The notes: generated by a model from the sequence alone, not told the origin. A DNA stretch of 64,000 bases from Phocaeicola plebeius DSM 17135 (GCF_000187895.1 NZ_DS990119.1:496001-560000), one strand, 5' to 3'; positions 27,340 to 35,708 are shown, numbered from the stretch's first letter. Program-made: numbers and translations.

Positions 27340-28458
27340 ATGGAAATATATACCCCAAAAACCAAGATCAAACTTTCTCCGGTGATAAGAAACGGGAGAG
27401 AATTTGTCGAAGTGACTTTCGGTAATGACAATGACATCCGCTTGTCGCTGTCGAAGGAAGAAAACGTACTGCTTGTCGGCGGCAGGGCTTATCTGCCGGC
27501 AGAAGATTTCGTGCTTGCCGAGTTCTTCGACCGCTATGTGAAAATGGCGTTTATAGACTATTCTGCCATCAAGGAAACCGCCCCCCGTAAAGAGGAAGAC
27601 AAACGGCCGCCACTGCCGGAAGGCTATCTGGAAAAACTTCAGCAAGTGCGTTACAGTGACCATACCGTAAGGGTATATACCTCCTATTTCCGCGATTTCC
27701 AACAGCATTTCGAGGGGCGTAAGATTGAAACGGTTACCCCCGGCGAGATAAACGACTACCTGCTGTATCTCATCCACGAGAAAAACATATCCTCCTGCCA
27801 GCAAAACCAGCGTATCAACGCCATCAAGTTCTATTACGAGAAAGTTCTCGGTCAGGAACGGCGGTGTTACAAGGTGAACCGTGCCAAACGGGAGAAGACG
27901 CTGCCCGACGTGTTGAGCAAGGAGGAAATAAAGAAGATACTCGACGCGACGGTGACAGACCTGCGCTTCTTCTGCATGTTCTCCATACTCTATTCCGCAG
28001 GATTGCGCATCAGCGAACTGCTGGAACTGAAACCCGGCGACATCAACGAATCCCGCTCCCTGATACGGGTGCGGCAGGGTAAAGGAAAAAAAGACCGCTA
28101 CACCCTGCTATCAAAACCGTTGATGAAAAAGCTGACGGAATATAACAGACTATACAAACCGAAAGTGTGGCTCTTTGAACACAGACCGGGCGAACCTTTC
28201 ACCGAGAGTATCGTGTCGAAACGGCTGAAGGCAGCGGCCCGGGAAGCGGGAATCACGAAACGGATTTATCCGCACCTGCTGCGCCATTCGTTCGCCCCCC
28301 ACCTGTTGGAGCAAGGAACCGACATCAAGATAGTGAAAGAGCTTATGGGACATAACAACATCAAGACAACGGAAAGGTATGTCCACATAGCCGACACTTT
28401 CAAAAGCAATATCAAAAGCCCGTTGGACGATCTGTTGATGGAGGAAGACGAGGTCTGA
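27340..28458 (+). CDS. XerD-like tyrosine recombinase of the cassette array
   Basis: 372 residues. A family-specific N-terminal region occupies about 1-90, then a SAM-like core-binding domain about 95-180 and the catalytic domain 190-372. The tyrosine-recombinase residues are all visible: Arg223 (SAGLRISEL), Lys near 248-250 (RQGKGKKDR), His312 and Arg315 (HLLRHSF), His338 (LMGHNN) and Tyr347 (TTERYVHI). It is about 75 residues longer than XerC/XerD because of the N-terminus. It lacks the extra IntI-specific segment between motifs as far as I can see. The first gene of the array, it is the obvious enzyme for moving cassettes at the repeated sites (inference). Confidence 0.9.
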   Translation: MEIYTPKTKIKLSPVIRNGREFVEVTFGNDNDIRLSLSKEENVLLVGGRAYLPAEDFVLAEFFDRYVKMAFIDYSAIKETAPRKEEDKRPPLPEGYLEKLQQVRYSDHTVRVYTSYFRDFQQHFEGRKIETVTPGEINDYLLYLIHEKNISSCQQNQRINAIKFYYEKVLGQERRCYKVNRAKREKTLPDVLSKEEIKKILDATVTDLRFFCMFSILYSAGLRISELLELKPGDINESRSLIRVRQGKGKKDRYTLLSKPLMKKLTEYNRLYKPKVWLFEHRPGEPFTESIVSKRLKAAAREAGITKRIYPHLLRHSFAPHLLEQGTDIKIVKELMGHNNIKTTERYVHIADTFKSNIKSPLDDLLMEEDEV

Positions 28459-28470
28459 TACTTAAAGAAA

Positions 28471-28500
28471 ATAACAGCCAAATCGGCTGATAGTATAACG
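28471..28500 (+). repeat. Candidate recombinase-proximal site (attI-like)
   Basis: TAACAGCC at 28472-28479 resembles the TAACA start of the array sites. CAGCC (28475-28479) and GGCTG (28485-28489) form a short dyad. There is no CATTA end. It sits between the recombinase and the first cassette, where an integron would have attI. Confidence 0.35.
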
Positions 28501-28530
28501 TTATGTGCCACAAAAAAAGAAAATGAGAAT

Positions 28531-29061
28531 ATGAAACAAGAATTTGAAGGTTTTGATTTTACAAACTTTTGGGATGATAATTACTATGCCCGCAAGGAGT
28601 ATATCAGTGATGCCCCAACTGATGAATTGATAGCTGATGTAGAGAAAGAATTAGGATACAAGTTGCCAGCTTCCTATATATGGCTGATGAAGCAGCATAA
28701 TGGAGGCATCCCTTTCAATACATGCTTCCCTACTGATTCACCCACAAATTGGGCTGAAGACCATATTGCTATAACTGGCATTTACGGTATAGGTAGGGAA
28801 AAGGACTATTCACTATGTGGAGAAATTGGCAGTCAGTTTATGATTGATGAATGGGGATATCCGGAAATAGGTGTGGCTATTTGTGACTGTCCGAGTGCTG
28901 GGCATGATATGATTTTCTTGGATTATCGAGAATGTGGTCCATTCGGAGAACCAAAAGTTGTGCATATCGATCAAGAATCAGATTTCAAAATAACTACATT
29001 AGCAGAAAATTTTGAGGATTTTATACGAGGGCTTGAAAATGCTGAGAAATATGAGGAATAG
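28531..29061 (+). CDS. SMI1/KNR4 (SUKH) family immunity protein
   Basis: 176 residues. The SUKH signature is clear: PTDELIADVEKELGYKLPASYIWLMKQHNGG near residues 29-59, followed by the strand-rich core with VAICDCPSAGHDMIFLDY. The C-terminal helix is TLAENFEDFIRGL. SUKH proteins are the largest superfamily of immunity proteins against polymorphic nuclease and other toxins; the cognate toxin is not in the window. It is cassette 1, following the recombinase after 72 bases, with an AAAAAAGAAAATGAG ribosome-binding region. Confidence 0.85.
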   Translation: MKQEFEGFDFTNFWDDNYYARKEYISDAPTDELIADVEKELGYKLPASYIWLMKQHNGGIPFNTCFPTDSPTNWAEDHIAITGIYGIGREKDYSLCGEIGSQFMIDEWGYPEIGVAICDCPSAGHDMIFLDYRECGPFGEPKVVHIDQESDFKITTLAENFEDFIRGLENAEKYEE

Positions 29062-29074
29062 TAAGTAAGGCACA

Positions 29075-29123
29075 TAACAAGCGGAAGAATCTCCCTAAAT
29101 GGTCGATTATCCGCCGAACATTA
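29075..29123 (+). repeat. Cassette site R1 (class A)
   Basis: It starts TAACAAGCGG and ends CCGCCGAACATTA; the arms GCGGA and TCCGC pair across the site. Confidence 0.8.
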
Positions 29124-29146
29124 TCGTCATTAAAATAAAAACGAAC

Positions 29147-29734
29147 ATGGAGAAAGGAATAAAAAGAATTGAGCAGAATGGTGTTCACGTTGCATATCTT
29201 ACTTGTCCTCAAATCAAATTGAACAAGTATAAAAATGCAACCATGTTATCGTTGTGGCATATTAAAGGCAACTCAATGGATTTTATTTTGGATATGCCCG
29301 AATTGCAAGATATCAGGATGTATTCGTGTAAATTCAATGACTATACAGCATTAAACAAATTGACACATCTAAAGAGATTATGTATTAATGGTATTGCCAC
29401 AAAAGAAGAGCAAACATTTGATTATATAGCCAATCTTTCTCCTTTAGAAGAACTAATCATTTGTAACATAAAACCGTTTAGCAAATTCCCCAATTTATCG
29501 AACTTACATAGTTTATATTGGTTATTTATTTGGGAATGTAAAAATTTAGTTGATATAAAAAACATTGCCGATATTCCCAATTTGCGTGTATTTGATTGGT
29601 GTTGTTCTCAATTAAAGCCTACTGAATTGGAATTTGTAATGCAAAAAGACAGTATTCAAAAAGTTGCTGCTCAATTTGGAGGAAAGAGGTTAAATGAAGA
29701 ATTTAAATCATTATTAATGAAGTACAATTTATGA
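29147..29734 (+). CDS. Leucine-rich-repeat protein in the immunity array
   Basis: 195 residues from the ATG at 29147; an upstream in-frame ATG at 29099 lies inside site R1 and is not used. Repeats of about 22 residues of LRR type follow each other (MPELQDIRMYSC, LTHLKRLCING, LSPLEELIICN, LHSLYWLFIWEC, IPNLRVFDWCC), making a solenoid of about five turns at residues 60-165. It is probably a protein-binding scaffold. In this array an immunity or toxin-binding role is inferred, with no family name recognised. Its stop is 3 bases before site R2. Confidence 0.7.
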   Translation: MEKGIKRIEQNGVHVAYLTCPQIKLNKYKNATMLSLWHIKGNSMDFILDMPELQDIRMYSCKFNDYTALNKLTHLKRLCINGIATKEEQTFDYIANLSPLEELIICNIKPFSKFPNLSNLHSLYWLFIWECKNLVDIKNIADIPNLRVFDWCCSQLKPTELEFVMQKDSIQKVAAQFGGKRLNEEFKSLLMKYNL

Positions 29735-29737
29735 CGA

Positions 29738-29785
29738 TAACAAGCGGATGAATCTCCCTAACGGTCGATTATCTGCCGGACATTA
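29738..29785 (+). repeat. Cassette site R2 (class A)
   Basis: TAACAAGCGGAT pairs with ATCTGCCGGACATTA through GCGGAT/ATCTGC, leaving bulges near both ends. Confidence 0.8.
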
Positions 29786-29811
29786 GTCGCTTGAAAAATA
29801 AAAAAAAGAAA

Positions 29812-30708
29812 ATGAGTAAGATAATGATATGGGTCGGTCAATTCGATTCCGAAGCTGACTTTGAGAAATATATGGATCAATCGGCTTTCCGTCAATGGTG
29901 GAAAGATTATGATGAAGACAATAAGGAACTTCGTTGCCAGTTCTGTAAGGAGCTTGGTGTAATGAGCTATGATGAGGATTTTCTTATTATGAAATTCACA
30001 TCTGACGGCTTGGCAGGATTACTTAACCTTATTCCTGCTGATACCCAAAAGATAAGTCTGTCGATAGCTGATAAAAATATTACAATGGCAAATGCTGTTA
30101 TCTGCTATAATTGTCGTGAGGGTATATCTCCTAAGAAGGCAGAGAATACCACAACCATGACTTATCTTGGTACGTTTGAGTTTGAACTGTCGCCTGAAGG
30201 AATGCAAGGGTCTAATGCTGGATTAGAATATATGATTTGGATTGGCACAACCGATAAAAGTAGGGAAGAATTTATGGAGTATTTCAATCAAGATGAATAC
30301 ATGAAAGAAATACGAGATTACGAAGAAGGTCGTACAAAGAAACGCCCAAATCCCGACCATCGCTGTCAGTTCTGCAAGGACATAGGAATTAAGTTCTATT
30401 ACCCAGAATTTTTGAAAGTGGAAATTTTGGATCATCTTGAGAATCCATTTGAAATGGTAAAAAGGATGATAAACAATCAATTTGTGCCTGATTGGGTAAT
30501 TGAACTCTACGTCAAGGAAGAACATGTATCAGCATCGAATTGTATAGTCTGCTATATTCCTAATGGATTTAAAGATAAAAAGAAAAATCAGAACATCTAT
30601 ATAAAGAAAAAAAGTTACGATGATTCTGATGTTCCCAAAAAACATATTGAGGAATTAGTAGATTACAACGGCATTAAATATCTTGAATGGTTTAAAGCCG
30701 AAGGATAA
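29812..30708 (+). CDS. Imm22-like tandem immunity protein (copy 1)
   Basis: 298 residues from MSKIMIW; the TTG 21 bases upstream is an unlikely start because the paralogue at 37292 starts here. Two similar halves each begin with an I-W-V/I-G motif and carry a C-Q-F-C-K-x-x-G/N-x-x-x-Y-x-x-x-F segment (about residues 5-60 and 145-210). This matches my memory of the immunity-22 family of polymorphic toxin systems. The gene and its upstream spacer are almost identical to copy 2 over about the first 550 bases, then diverge sharply in the second half. Confidence 0.6.
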   Translation: MSKIMIWVGQFDSEADFEKYMDQSAFRQWWKDYDEDNKELRCQFCKELGVMSYDEDFLIMKFTSDGLAGLLNLIPADTQKISLSIADKNITMANAVICYNCREGISPKKAENTTTMTYLGTFEFELSPEGMQGSNAGLEYMIWIGTTDKSREEFMEYFNQDEYMKEIRDYEEGRTKKRPNPDHRCQFCKDIGIKFYYPEFLKVEILDHLENPFEMVKRMINNQFVPDWVIELYVKEEHVSASNCIVCYIPNGFKDKKKNQNIYIKKKSYDDSDVPKKHIEELVDYNGIKYLEWFKAEG

Positions 30709-30816
30709 TTATAATGGTATAGATTAGGTCGTCTATCTGCCATAACCTTTTATGGTAAAGATGATAAAAATATGAGCAGCTAATAGTTGAGTTGAAAAAA
30801 GAACAAATTGTGCGAC
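30709..30816 (+). pseudogene. Probable cassette relic
   Basis: This spacer before R3 is about 50 bases longer than usual. It begins with a degraded site-like sequence (GATTAGGTCGTCTATCTGCC) resembling the right half of a class A site, followed by a short stretch without an open frame. I infer the scar of a lost or decayed cassette. Confidence 0.35.
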
Positions 30817-30868
30817 TAACAAGCGGCTTAACCTCCCCTGAAAAAGGTCGGTTAGCCACCAAACATTA
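30817..30868 (+). repeat. Cassette site R3 (class A, GGTTAGCC variant)
   Basis: GGCTTAACC in the left arm pairs with GGTTAGCC in the right arm. It ends AAACATTA. Confidence 0.8.
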
Positions 30869-30889
30869 TCGACCTGAAAAGAACAAGAA

Positions 30890-31564
30890 ATGAAACCAAG
30901 AGATATATTTATTAAAGCCTGCAATGAGATAGCTATTCCTTTTATCGCAATGGGATTTAAGCCGTCTAAAAATGGACAATGTTTGAAAAAGATTTCAAAA
31001 GACAAAAATTTGACTTTTGAAATATGGTTTCGTTCAAGTGTATATAATTCATCTTGTAGTGTGGCTATATATCCACTGATTACGATTACCTGTAAAAACT
31101 TGAAAAAGTGGGTGCAAGAAGAGAATCTCAATGTCAATGATGATGGCTTAGTATATCATAATCATATTGGATACCTATCGCCAATAAATCAATATCAATC
31201 TTGGGATCTTGCCGGACTAAGCTATGCTCCATCAGTAAAAACAATAATTGATTTACTTGAAAAATATGCTTGTCCGATATTTGATTTATTTGAGAATAGA
31301 CAAATGGCTATTGACTTCATTATGCAACATGGCTGTTGTTTCAATCAATACACGAAAGACTCTCTCCTTGCCCTGCCATATATGTTGAGATATGGTGAAA
31401 AGGAACAAGCCGAGAACTACTTCAATCATTACATACATTCAAGTAAATGTCGAAATAGATTTGTAAAAGCCTATTCTCAATTAGAAAAGAATGAAGTAAT
31501 TGATTGTGGATTAGATAATCGTTTCGTAATACTTGCATATAGTCAAAAACTAAAAATAAAATAG
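30890..31564 (+). CDS. Unrecognised immunity-array protein, 224 aa
   Basis: No family recognised with confidence. The N-terminal 110 residues look like an alpha/beta domain (IPFIAMGFKPSKNGQCLKKIS, then FEIWFRSSVYNSSCSVAIYP), vaguely like DUF4304-type proteins. The C-terminal half is helical (LLALPYMLRYGEKEQAENYFNHYI) and could be a TPR-like pair. It has the AT-rich composition of its neighbours, its own site after it, and a good A-rich ribosome-binding region (AAAGAACAAGAA). Immunity function is inferred from context only. Confidence 0.6.
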   Translation: MKPRDIFIKACNEIAIPFIAMGFKPSKNGQCLKKISKDKNLTFEIWFRSSVYNSSCSVAIYPLITITCKNLKKWVQEENLNVNDDGLVYHNHIGYLSPINQYQSWDLAGLSYAPSVKTIIDLLEKYACPIFDLFENRQMAIDFIMQHGCCFNQYTKDSLLALPYMLRYGEKEQAENYFNHYIHSSKCRNRFVKAYSQLEKNEVIDCGLDNRFVILAYSQKLKIK

Positions 31565-31569
31565 GTCGA

Positions 31570-31615
31570 TAACAAACAGATGAAACTTTTAAGGTGGTTT
31601 ATCCGCCGAACATTA
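31570..31615 (+). repeat. Cassette site R4 (class C)
   Basis: It starts TAACAAACAGATGAAAC and ends ATCCGCCGAACATTA. It begins 5 bases after the preceding stop. Confidence 0.75.
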
Positions 31616-31621
31616 TATGCC

Positions 31622-32179
31622 ATGTATGAAAAGGATAAAATATTAAATTCATTTCCTCCGGATCTCGCAAAAGATGTACGGAGAGTATTGGATATGCTTG
31701 TGATGAAAAATGATGATATAAGCAGCCGATACTATATCGTCAATCTTGGAGGTTTGAATATAGCAATTCCAGAACGGGTATATATGAGAGAACAGACACC
31801 GTCCAATATGACAGCAGTACAAAGAAATATTCTTGACTGTATTTTCACAAGACATAATAATGGTTTTGTAAGGCAACGCCATCTACAAAACCTAATCTCC
31901 TGCACAGAATATTGGACTATACCATTTTGCTTTAAGCTATTAGGAGAATATGTAGATAATATTTTATACGATGTGAAGAAGCATTTGGAGTGTAATATGG
32001 ATAGCTACCTTCGTTTTATCGGAGAAAATGAAAAATTCTTTGATCGAACTAAAAATCAAATGATTAGTTATTGGAATTGCTATTATAGGTTGAGATACCC
32101 CAACAAAGAATCATATATAGGTTTTAATATCTTTAATAATTTGGAAATGGCATATAACAAGCGGCTTAGCCTCCCCTAA
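31622..32179 (+). CDS. Unrecognised immunity-array protein, 185 aa
   Basis: The start is taken at ATG 31622, just after site R4; an earlier in-frame ATG at 31580 lies within the site itself. The N-terminal 75 residues contain IVNLGGLNIAIPERVYM, and the rest is helical with many aromatic residues. No family recognised. The last eight residues (YNKRLSLP) are encoded by the beginning of site R5, so this protein's C-terminus is made of site sequence. This suggests the cassette's gene boundary moved into the site. Confidence 0.55.
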   Translation: MYEKDKILNSFPPDLAKDVRRVLDMLVMKNDDISSRYYIVNLGGLNIAIPERVYMREQTPSNMTAVQRNILDCIFTRHNNGFVRQRHLQNLISCTEYWTIPFCFKLLGEYVDNILYDVKKHLECNMDSYLRFIGENEKFFDRTKNQMISYWNCYYRLRYPNKESYIGFNIFNNLEMAYNKRLSLP

Positions 32180-32205
32180 AAAGGTCGGTTAGCCACCAAA
32201 CATTA
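32155..32205 (+). repeat. Cassette site R5 (class A, GGTTAGCC variant)
   Basis: The arms GGCTTAGCC and GGTTAGCC pair. The stop codon of the preceding gene lies inside it. Confidence 0.8.
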
Positions 32206-32229
32206 TCAGTAATTAAATAGTGTAACATT

Positions 32230-32784
32230 ATGAATATATATGAAATTGGACAAGACTTTGATAATTACAAGTTCTTTGTATTCAAGGAAGAAGATAAATC
32301 AAATAAAGATGTTTGGGATTATAATGGTCAATCACTTGTTAATGAGTGGAAAGGGCTTAGCTTAGAATTGTTTAAAGATAAAAGAAAAAAGAAAGACAAA
32401 CGAAGTGAGGACTTTGATGCTTCTTGTTATTTTTCTGGTTGTCTGATAGTAAATAAAAGAACATCTTTATTGCTCGCTGAAAAGCTGAAAGGACAAATAG
32501 AAGTTTTACCTGTCAATGTAGACGGTAATACTTCAAACTATTATTTTATAAATGTATTGAATACAGTCGATGCCTTAAATATAGAGTCCAAGAGCAATGA
32601 AGAAATTTTGAAGATGATGAGAGATAATAATGGTATTTTCAATAAAGGAAATATCGGTTCATATATCATATTTCGGGATAGTCTGTTTAATAACAATTAT
32701 TATTGCACAGATGAATTTGTAGATTTTGTGAAGCAATATTCAATCACAGGATTAAAATTTACATGTGCAGGTATCGCAAAATAA
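32230..32784 (+). CDS. Imm11/DUF1629-like immunity protein
   Basis: 184 residues. The core LPVNVDGNTSNYYFINVLNTVDALNIE (about 97-123) and the ending YCTDEFVDFVKQYSITGLKF are the two hallmark segments of DUF1629/Imm11 proteins: F-x-x-N-V-L-N-x-x-D-A/C-L, and S/T-D-E-F-x-x-x-x-x-x-x-x-x-T/G-L-x-F. Members protect against polymorphic toxins of several kinds. It is close to full family length. It is followed by the only class D site of the array. Confidence 0.6.
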   Translation: MNIYEIGQDFDNYKFFVFKEEDKSNKDVWDYNGQSLVNEWKGLSLELFKDKRKKKDKRSEDFDASCYFSGCLIVNKRTSLLLAEKLKGQIEVLPVNVDGNTSNYYFINVLNTVDALNIESKSNEEILKMMRDNNGIFNKGNIGSYIIFRDSLFNNNYYCTDEFVDFVKQYSITGLKFTCAGIAK

Positions 32785-32792
32785 ATCACTGA

Positions 32793-32839
32793 TAACAAGC
32801 CAAGTTAGCTGCTAAACGCAGCTCCTTGTCAAGCCATTA
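32793..32839 (+). repeat. Cassette site R6 (class D, unique)
   Basis: It starts TAACAAGCC and ends CAAGCCATTA. A perfect AGCTGC/GCAGCT stem with a 5-nt loop sits in the centre, unlike all other copies. Confidence 0.7.
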
Positions 32840-32855
32840 TCTGCCCATAAAAAGA

Positions 32856-33851
32856 ATGAATATGAAAATAGAATTAGAAAATTGCCAAAAAAGTCTTACT
32901 CTCAAAGATTTTGAAGAAATAGAGAGTAAATTGGGTTATGCCTTGCCGGAAAGACTGAAAGAGTTCTATTTACAATATAATGGAGGTTCTACGAAACAGA
33001 CCGCAAGCATAAATAAATATCAAGAGGTGGAAATTGAAGATTTCTTCCCATTCAAATATAACAAGGATTTTAAGAATGACCCCAGATATACGGCAGAAGG
33101 CGAAACATTAGAGTTAAGAAAAGCTGGAGCTATATCTGATAGCATTCTTATTTTTGCTATGGAATCTACCGATGAAGGTCGGATTACCATAGACTTGGTT
33201 AATGGAAAGATCTATCTTTACCCTATTGTGGGGATGCAAGATGTAATCTTCAATTTTGGAGAGCCACGACTTGTTGCAAATTCAATAGATGATTTCTTTG
33301 ACAATCTCGTTGTTTTGGACGGGCACAAAGCAATTCCAGCAATAGAAGAAATCGAAGAGGGACAAACGGAGACAGCAGGTGTAATGCCTGAACTTTCGGA
33401 CTGTTCGGCTTCGCTAACAAAAGAAGATATAAAGAATTTTGAGGTTGAGTTGAATGTAAAGATTCCGGCAGGCATGAAGAACTTTTACCTCAAGTTCAAC
33501 GGTGGTATGCCATCACCATATTGTTATCAACCGCAGGACGAGGATTTGGATCGGGTGGAGATAAATGCGTTCTTTCCGATAAAGGAACGCACCAATGCTT
33601 TTGAAACAATTGAAGTCATAGCCAAAGATATATGGAGTAGGAATTTAATGCCATGCAATCTGTTGCCTTTTGCTATGGATTCGGGTGGAAACTATTATGC
33701 GTTGAACTTGAAGAATAAAAAGATTTACTATTACTTGACTGACGAGTGGGACGAAAACGCTTCAAGAGAATACAACTTTGAAACAAATACTCGTTACATC
33801 GCCCAGTCATTCAATTACTTTATAAATCATTTTATCGAAGAAGAGGAATAA
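32856..33851 (+). CDS. Tandem double-SUKH (SMI1/KNR4) immunity protein
   Basis: 331 residues from ATG 32856. Two complete SUKH domains: the first begins LENCQKSLTLKDFEEIESKL and contains YLQYNGGS near residue 42; the second begins near 185 with LSDCSASLTKEDIKNFEVEL and contains YLKFNGGM. Both end with a helix of the F-D-D-F-F/F-N-Y-F-I type. Duplicated SUKH domains in one chain are known in immunity arrays and may bind two toxins or one large one. The linker at about 165-180 is Glu-rich. The internal duplication is old, since the halves share only motifs. Confidence 0.85.
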   Translation: MNMKIELENCQKSLTLKDFEEIESKLGYALPERLKEFYLQYNGGSTKQTASINKYQEVEIEDFFPFKYNKDFKNDPRYTAEGETLELRKAGAISDSILIFAMESTDEGRITIDLVNGKIYLYPIVGMQDVIFNFGEPRLVANSIDDFFDNLVVLDGHKAIPAIEEIEEGQTETAGVMPELSDCSASLTKEDIKNFEVELNVKIPAGMKNFYLKFNGGMPSPYCYQPQDEDLDRVEINAFFPIKERTNAFETIEVIAKDIWSRNLMPCNLLPFAMDSGGNYYALNLKNKKIYYYLTDEWDENASREYNFETNTRYIAQSFNYFINHFIEEEE

Positions 33852-33861
33852 AGCGGGCAGA

Positions 33862-33909
33862 TAACAAGCGGATCAATCTCCTTTAATGATGATTATCCAC
33901 CGAACATTA
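33862..33909 (+). repeat. Cassette site R7 (class A)
   Basis: TAACAAGCGGAT at the left and ATCCACCGAACATTA at the right. The right half has GATGATTATC in place of GGTCGATTATC. Confidence 0.75.
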
Positions 33910-33933
33910 GCAATTGACGAAAAAAAGAAAGCA

Positions 33934-34368
33934 ATGAGTGAAATTATAGAATACCGTCCAATTAATGAGGACGAACGAATAGAAATAGATCAGCTTGCGG
34001 CTAAAGGTTTAGTCCTTATAGGTTTGCAGGAAAGTGCTGAATCCTCTGCCATCCTTGATGGCATAAAGAACTATCTCAATAATTTTGAAAGTTCAGATGA
34101 CGAGGAAATTACGGATAGGGCTTATGAGTTAGGTTCCCTGTTAGGAAACACCATCCAAAAGCACTATGGATGGAACTGGTTTTGTGTAGAGGAAAATACA
34201 GATGATTCTTTTCATTGTGTTGCTTCTAATAAAGAACGAGCCTGCTGCGCCTGTCATGAATATATATACTCCATATTGACAAAACAGCATTCCAATAATG
34301 TAAAGTTGCTGTTCAATATGATAAAGAAGGACTATCCTAAAGAATGGCACTTCATGTTGCTTTCTTAA
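33934..34368 (+). CDS. Unrecognised immunity-array protein, 144 aa
   Basis: The start at ATG 33934 (MSEIIEYRP) is preferred over an in-frame ATG at 33886 lying inside site R7. An N-terminal acidic helical part (about 1-65) leads to YELGSLLGNTIQKHYGWNWFCVEE and a Cys pair (ACCAC). The end is another helix (LLFNMIKKDYPKEW). The G-W-N-W motif is distinctive, but I cannot name the family. A single-gene cassette bounded by R7 and R8; an immunity role is inferred. Confidence 0.55.
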   Translation: MSEIIEYRPINEDERIEIDQLAAKGLVLIGLQESAESSAILDGIKNYLNNFESSDDEEITDRAYELGSLLGNTIQKHYGWNWFCVEENTDDSFHCVASNKERACCACHEYIYSILTKQHSNNVKLLFNMIKKDYPKEWHFMLLS

Positions 34369-34376
34369 AAGATTGC

Positions 34377-34422
34377 TAACAAACAGATGAAACATTTAAG
34401 GCAGTTTATCTGCTAAACATTA
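34377..34422 (+). repeat. Cassette site R8 (class C)
   Basis: TAACAAACAGAT at the left pairs with ATCTGCTAAACATTA at the right through CAGAT/ATCTG. Confidence 0.75.
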
Positions 34423-34448
34423 TCGTTGTTTACATTAGAATCAAAGAA

Positions 34449-34961
34449 ATGAGAACAATAGAAGATATGAAACTTGAATTATTGAGTGATGACTCAAACA
34501 GGTTTATACAAGCTCTAATAGATTATGACATAAATAGTAAAGATAAATATGGGAGTAATCTACTTCATTACTATATAATGAATTACAAGAGTATCGTACA
34601 TCCCGCAGGTGTAATTATACCCGAATTTGTAAAAAAAGGGTTGGATATAAATGAAAAAAGGAAAGATGGACGCACTGCATTATATCTTTCTGTTCAATAT
34701 CAGTTGAAAGGTATTTTTGAATTACTCCTGAATCATAATGCAGATATAGATATGCAAAATGCAAATGGTAATACTCCTTTATGGGAAGCTGTTATGCAAT
34801 ACAAGGGAGATGGCTTTTTTATCGAACACCTTTTGAAAAATGGAGCTAATCCCGATATAGAGAACAACAATGGAGTATCTCCTAAATCATTGGCAAGAAC
34901 TATCGCAAATTATGATGTAAGAAGATTCTTTAACAACGATAACAAACAGCAAACCGACTGA
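34449..34961 (+). CDS. Ankyrin-repeat protein (copy 1)
   Basis: 170 residues with about four ankyrin repeats. The clearest are DGRTALYLSVQYQLKGIFELLLNHNADID and NGNTPLWEAVMQY with a FIEHLLKNGANPDIENNNGVSP continuation (about residues 75-155). Ankyrin solenoids bind protein partners; here an immunity role is inferred from the array. Its last residues (NKQQTD) are encoded by the first part of site R9. It is related in plan to the ankyrin protein at 39222, which also ends inside a class B site. Confidence 0.75.
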   Translation: MRTIEDMKLELLSDDSNRFIQALIDYDINSKDKYGSNLLHYYIMNYKSIVHPAGVIIPEFVKKGLDINEKRKDGRTALYLSVQYQLKGIFELLLNHNADIDMQNANGNTPLWEAVMQYKGDGFFIEHLLKNGANPDIENNNGVSPKSLARTIANYDVRRFFNNDNKQQTD

Positions 34962-34987
34962 ACAAGCGGCACGCTGCCGGACATTAT
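34941..34987 (+). repeat. Cassette site R9 (class B)
   Basis: CAGC near the start pairs with GCTG near the end, and CCG with CGG inside. It contains the TGA of the ankyrin gene. Confidence 0.8.
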
Positions 34988-35018
34988 CTGCCCAATAATA
35001 TGAACTAAAAAAAGTGAT

Positions 35019-35708
35019 ATGGAAACTAAAGCGGAAGTCCTAAAATACATGTTTACAAGAATACAAGAGATGCTTCCTGTAAATGTGGTCAAAGCAAAAA
35101 AGAATAAAGACTACTTTACTTACATAGTGGAAAACGATTGTAGCATTGAGTTTTACTTTCAAACAACCCAAGGTGGATATGCCGGTAAAAACACTTTTTG
35201 TATGGGTGTATCAGCTAAAATAAAGAATCCATATTTATGTAGTCTTGTATTAGAACCATTAAATAAAAAAGACGCTGGTGGTAACATCATAGCTTACTTT
35301 GATAGTAATATTGATTGGTATAATCAACATCAAATGGATATGAATTATTTTTTCAGCAATAAAAGAGACAAGACTCCTGATATTGAGAAATTCTTAAACG
35401 ATTTGAAAAAGGATTTTTTTCCGTATATCATACCTTTTGTCAAACAATATACAAAAATTATAGATTTTTACTCAAATACAGGTCATATTCAACATATATA
35501 TGCAGATAAACAGTTTAGCTTGGGAGTAATCTGTTCTCTCTTGTGCAACCATGAAGAGTTCATTGAAGAAACTTTGGTTCCATTAGCCAAAGCAAGTGAA
35601 GGAGGTTGGATATTTAGAGAATTTTTTAAGTGCACAAACTATGTTACCGATATAGTTGAGCCAATTAAGAAATATGTCGCAGAGGGTAATATCCATTTTG
35701 AACAATGA
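35019..35708 (+). CDS. Unrecognised immunity-array protein, 229 aa
   Basis: A globular alpha/beta protein with no signal peptide or membrane segment and no family recognised. The N-terminal 100 residues alternate helix and strands (SIEFYFQTTQGGYAGKNTFCMGVSAKI). The C-terminal half is helical with NHEEFIEETLVPLAKASEGGWIFREFF. The gene begins 30 bases after site R9 with AAAAAAAGTGAT before the ATG and is followed by R10. Its build (beta-rich front, helical back) is similar to the 224-residue protein at 30890, but similarity is weak. Confidence 0.6.
   Translation: METKAEVLKYMFTRIQEMLPVNVVKAKKNKDYFTYIVENDCSIEFYFQTTQGGYAGKNTFCMGVSAKIKNPYLCSLVLEPLNKKDAGGNIIAYFDSNIDWYNQHQMDMNYFFSNKRDKTPDIEKFLNDLKKDFFPYIIPFVKQYTKIIDFYSNTGHIQHIYADKQFSLGVICSLLCNHEEFIEETLVPLAKASEGGWIFREFFKCTNYVTDIVEPIKKYVAEGNIHFEQ

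Noticed and set aside
27340..28458. Calling the tyrosine recombinase the ICE integrase
   Set aside because: It directly precedes the cassette array, sits in the middle of the element and is not at an end; the array role is the better fit, though ICE integration cannot be strictly excluded.
29099..29146. Upstream start codons in cassette genes (29099, 31580, 33886, 32826)
   Set aside because: These ATGs lie inside or directly at the site sequence; the downstream ATGs have A-rich ribosome-binding regions and conserved starts.
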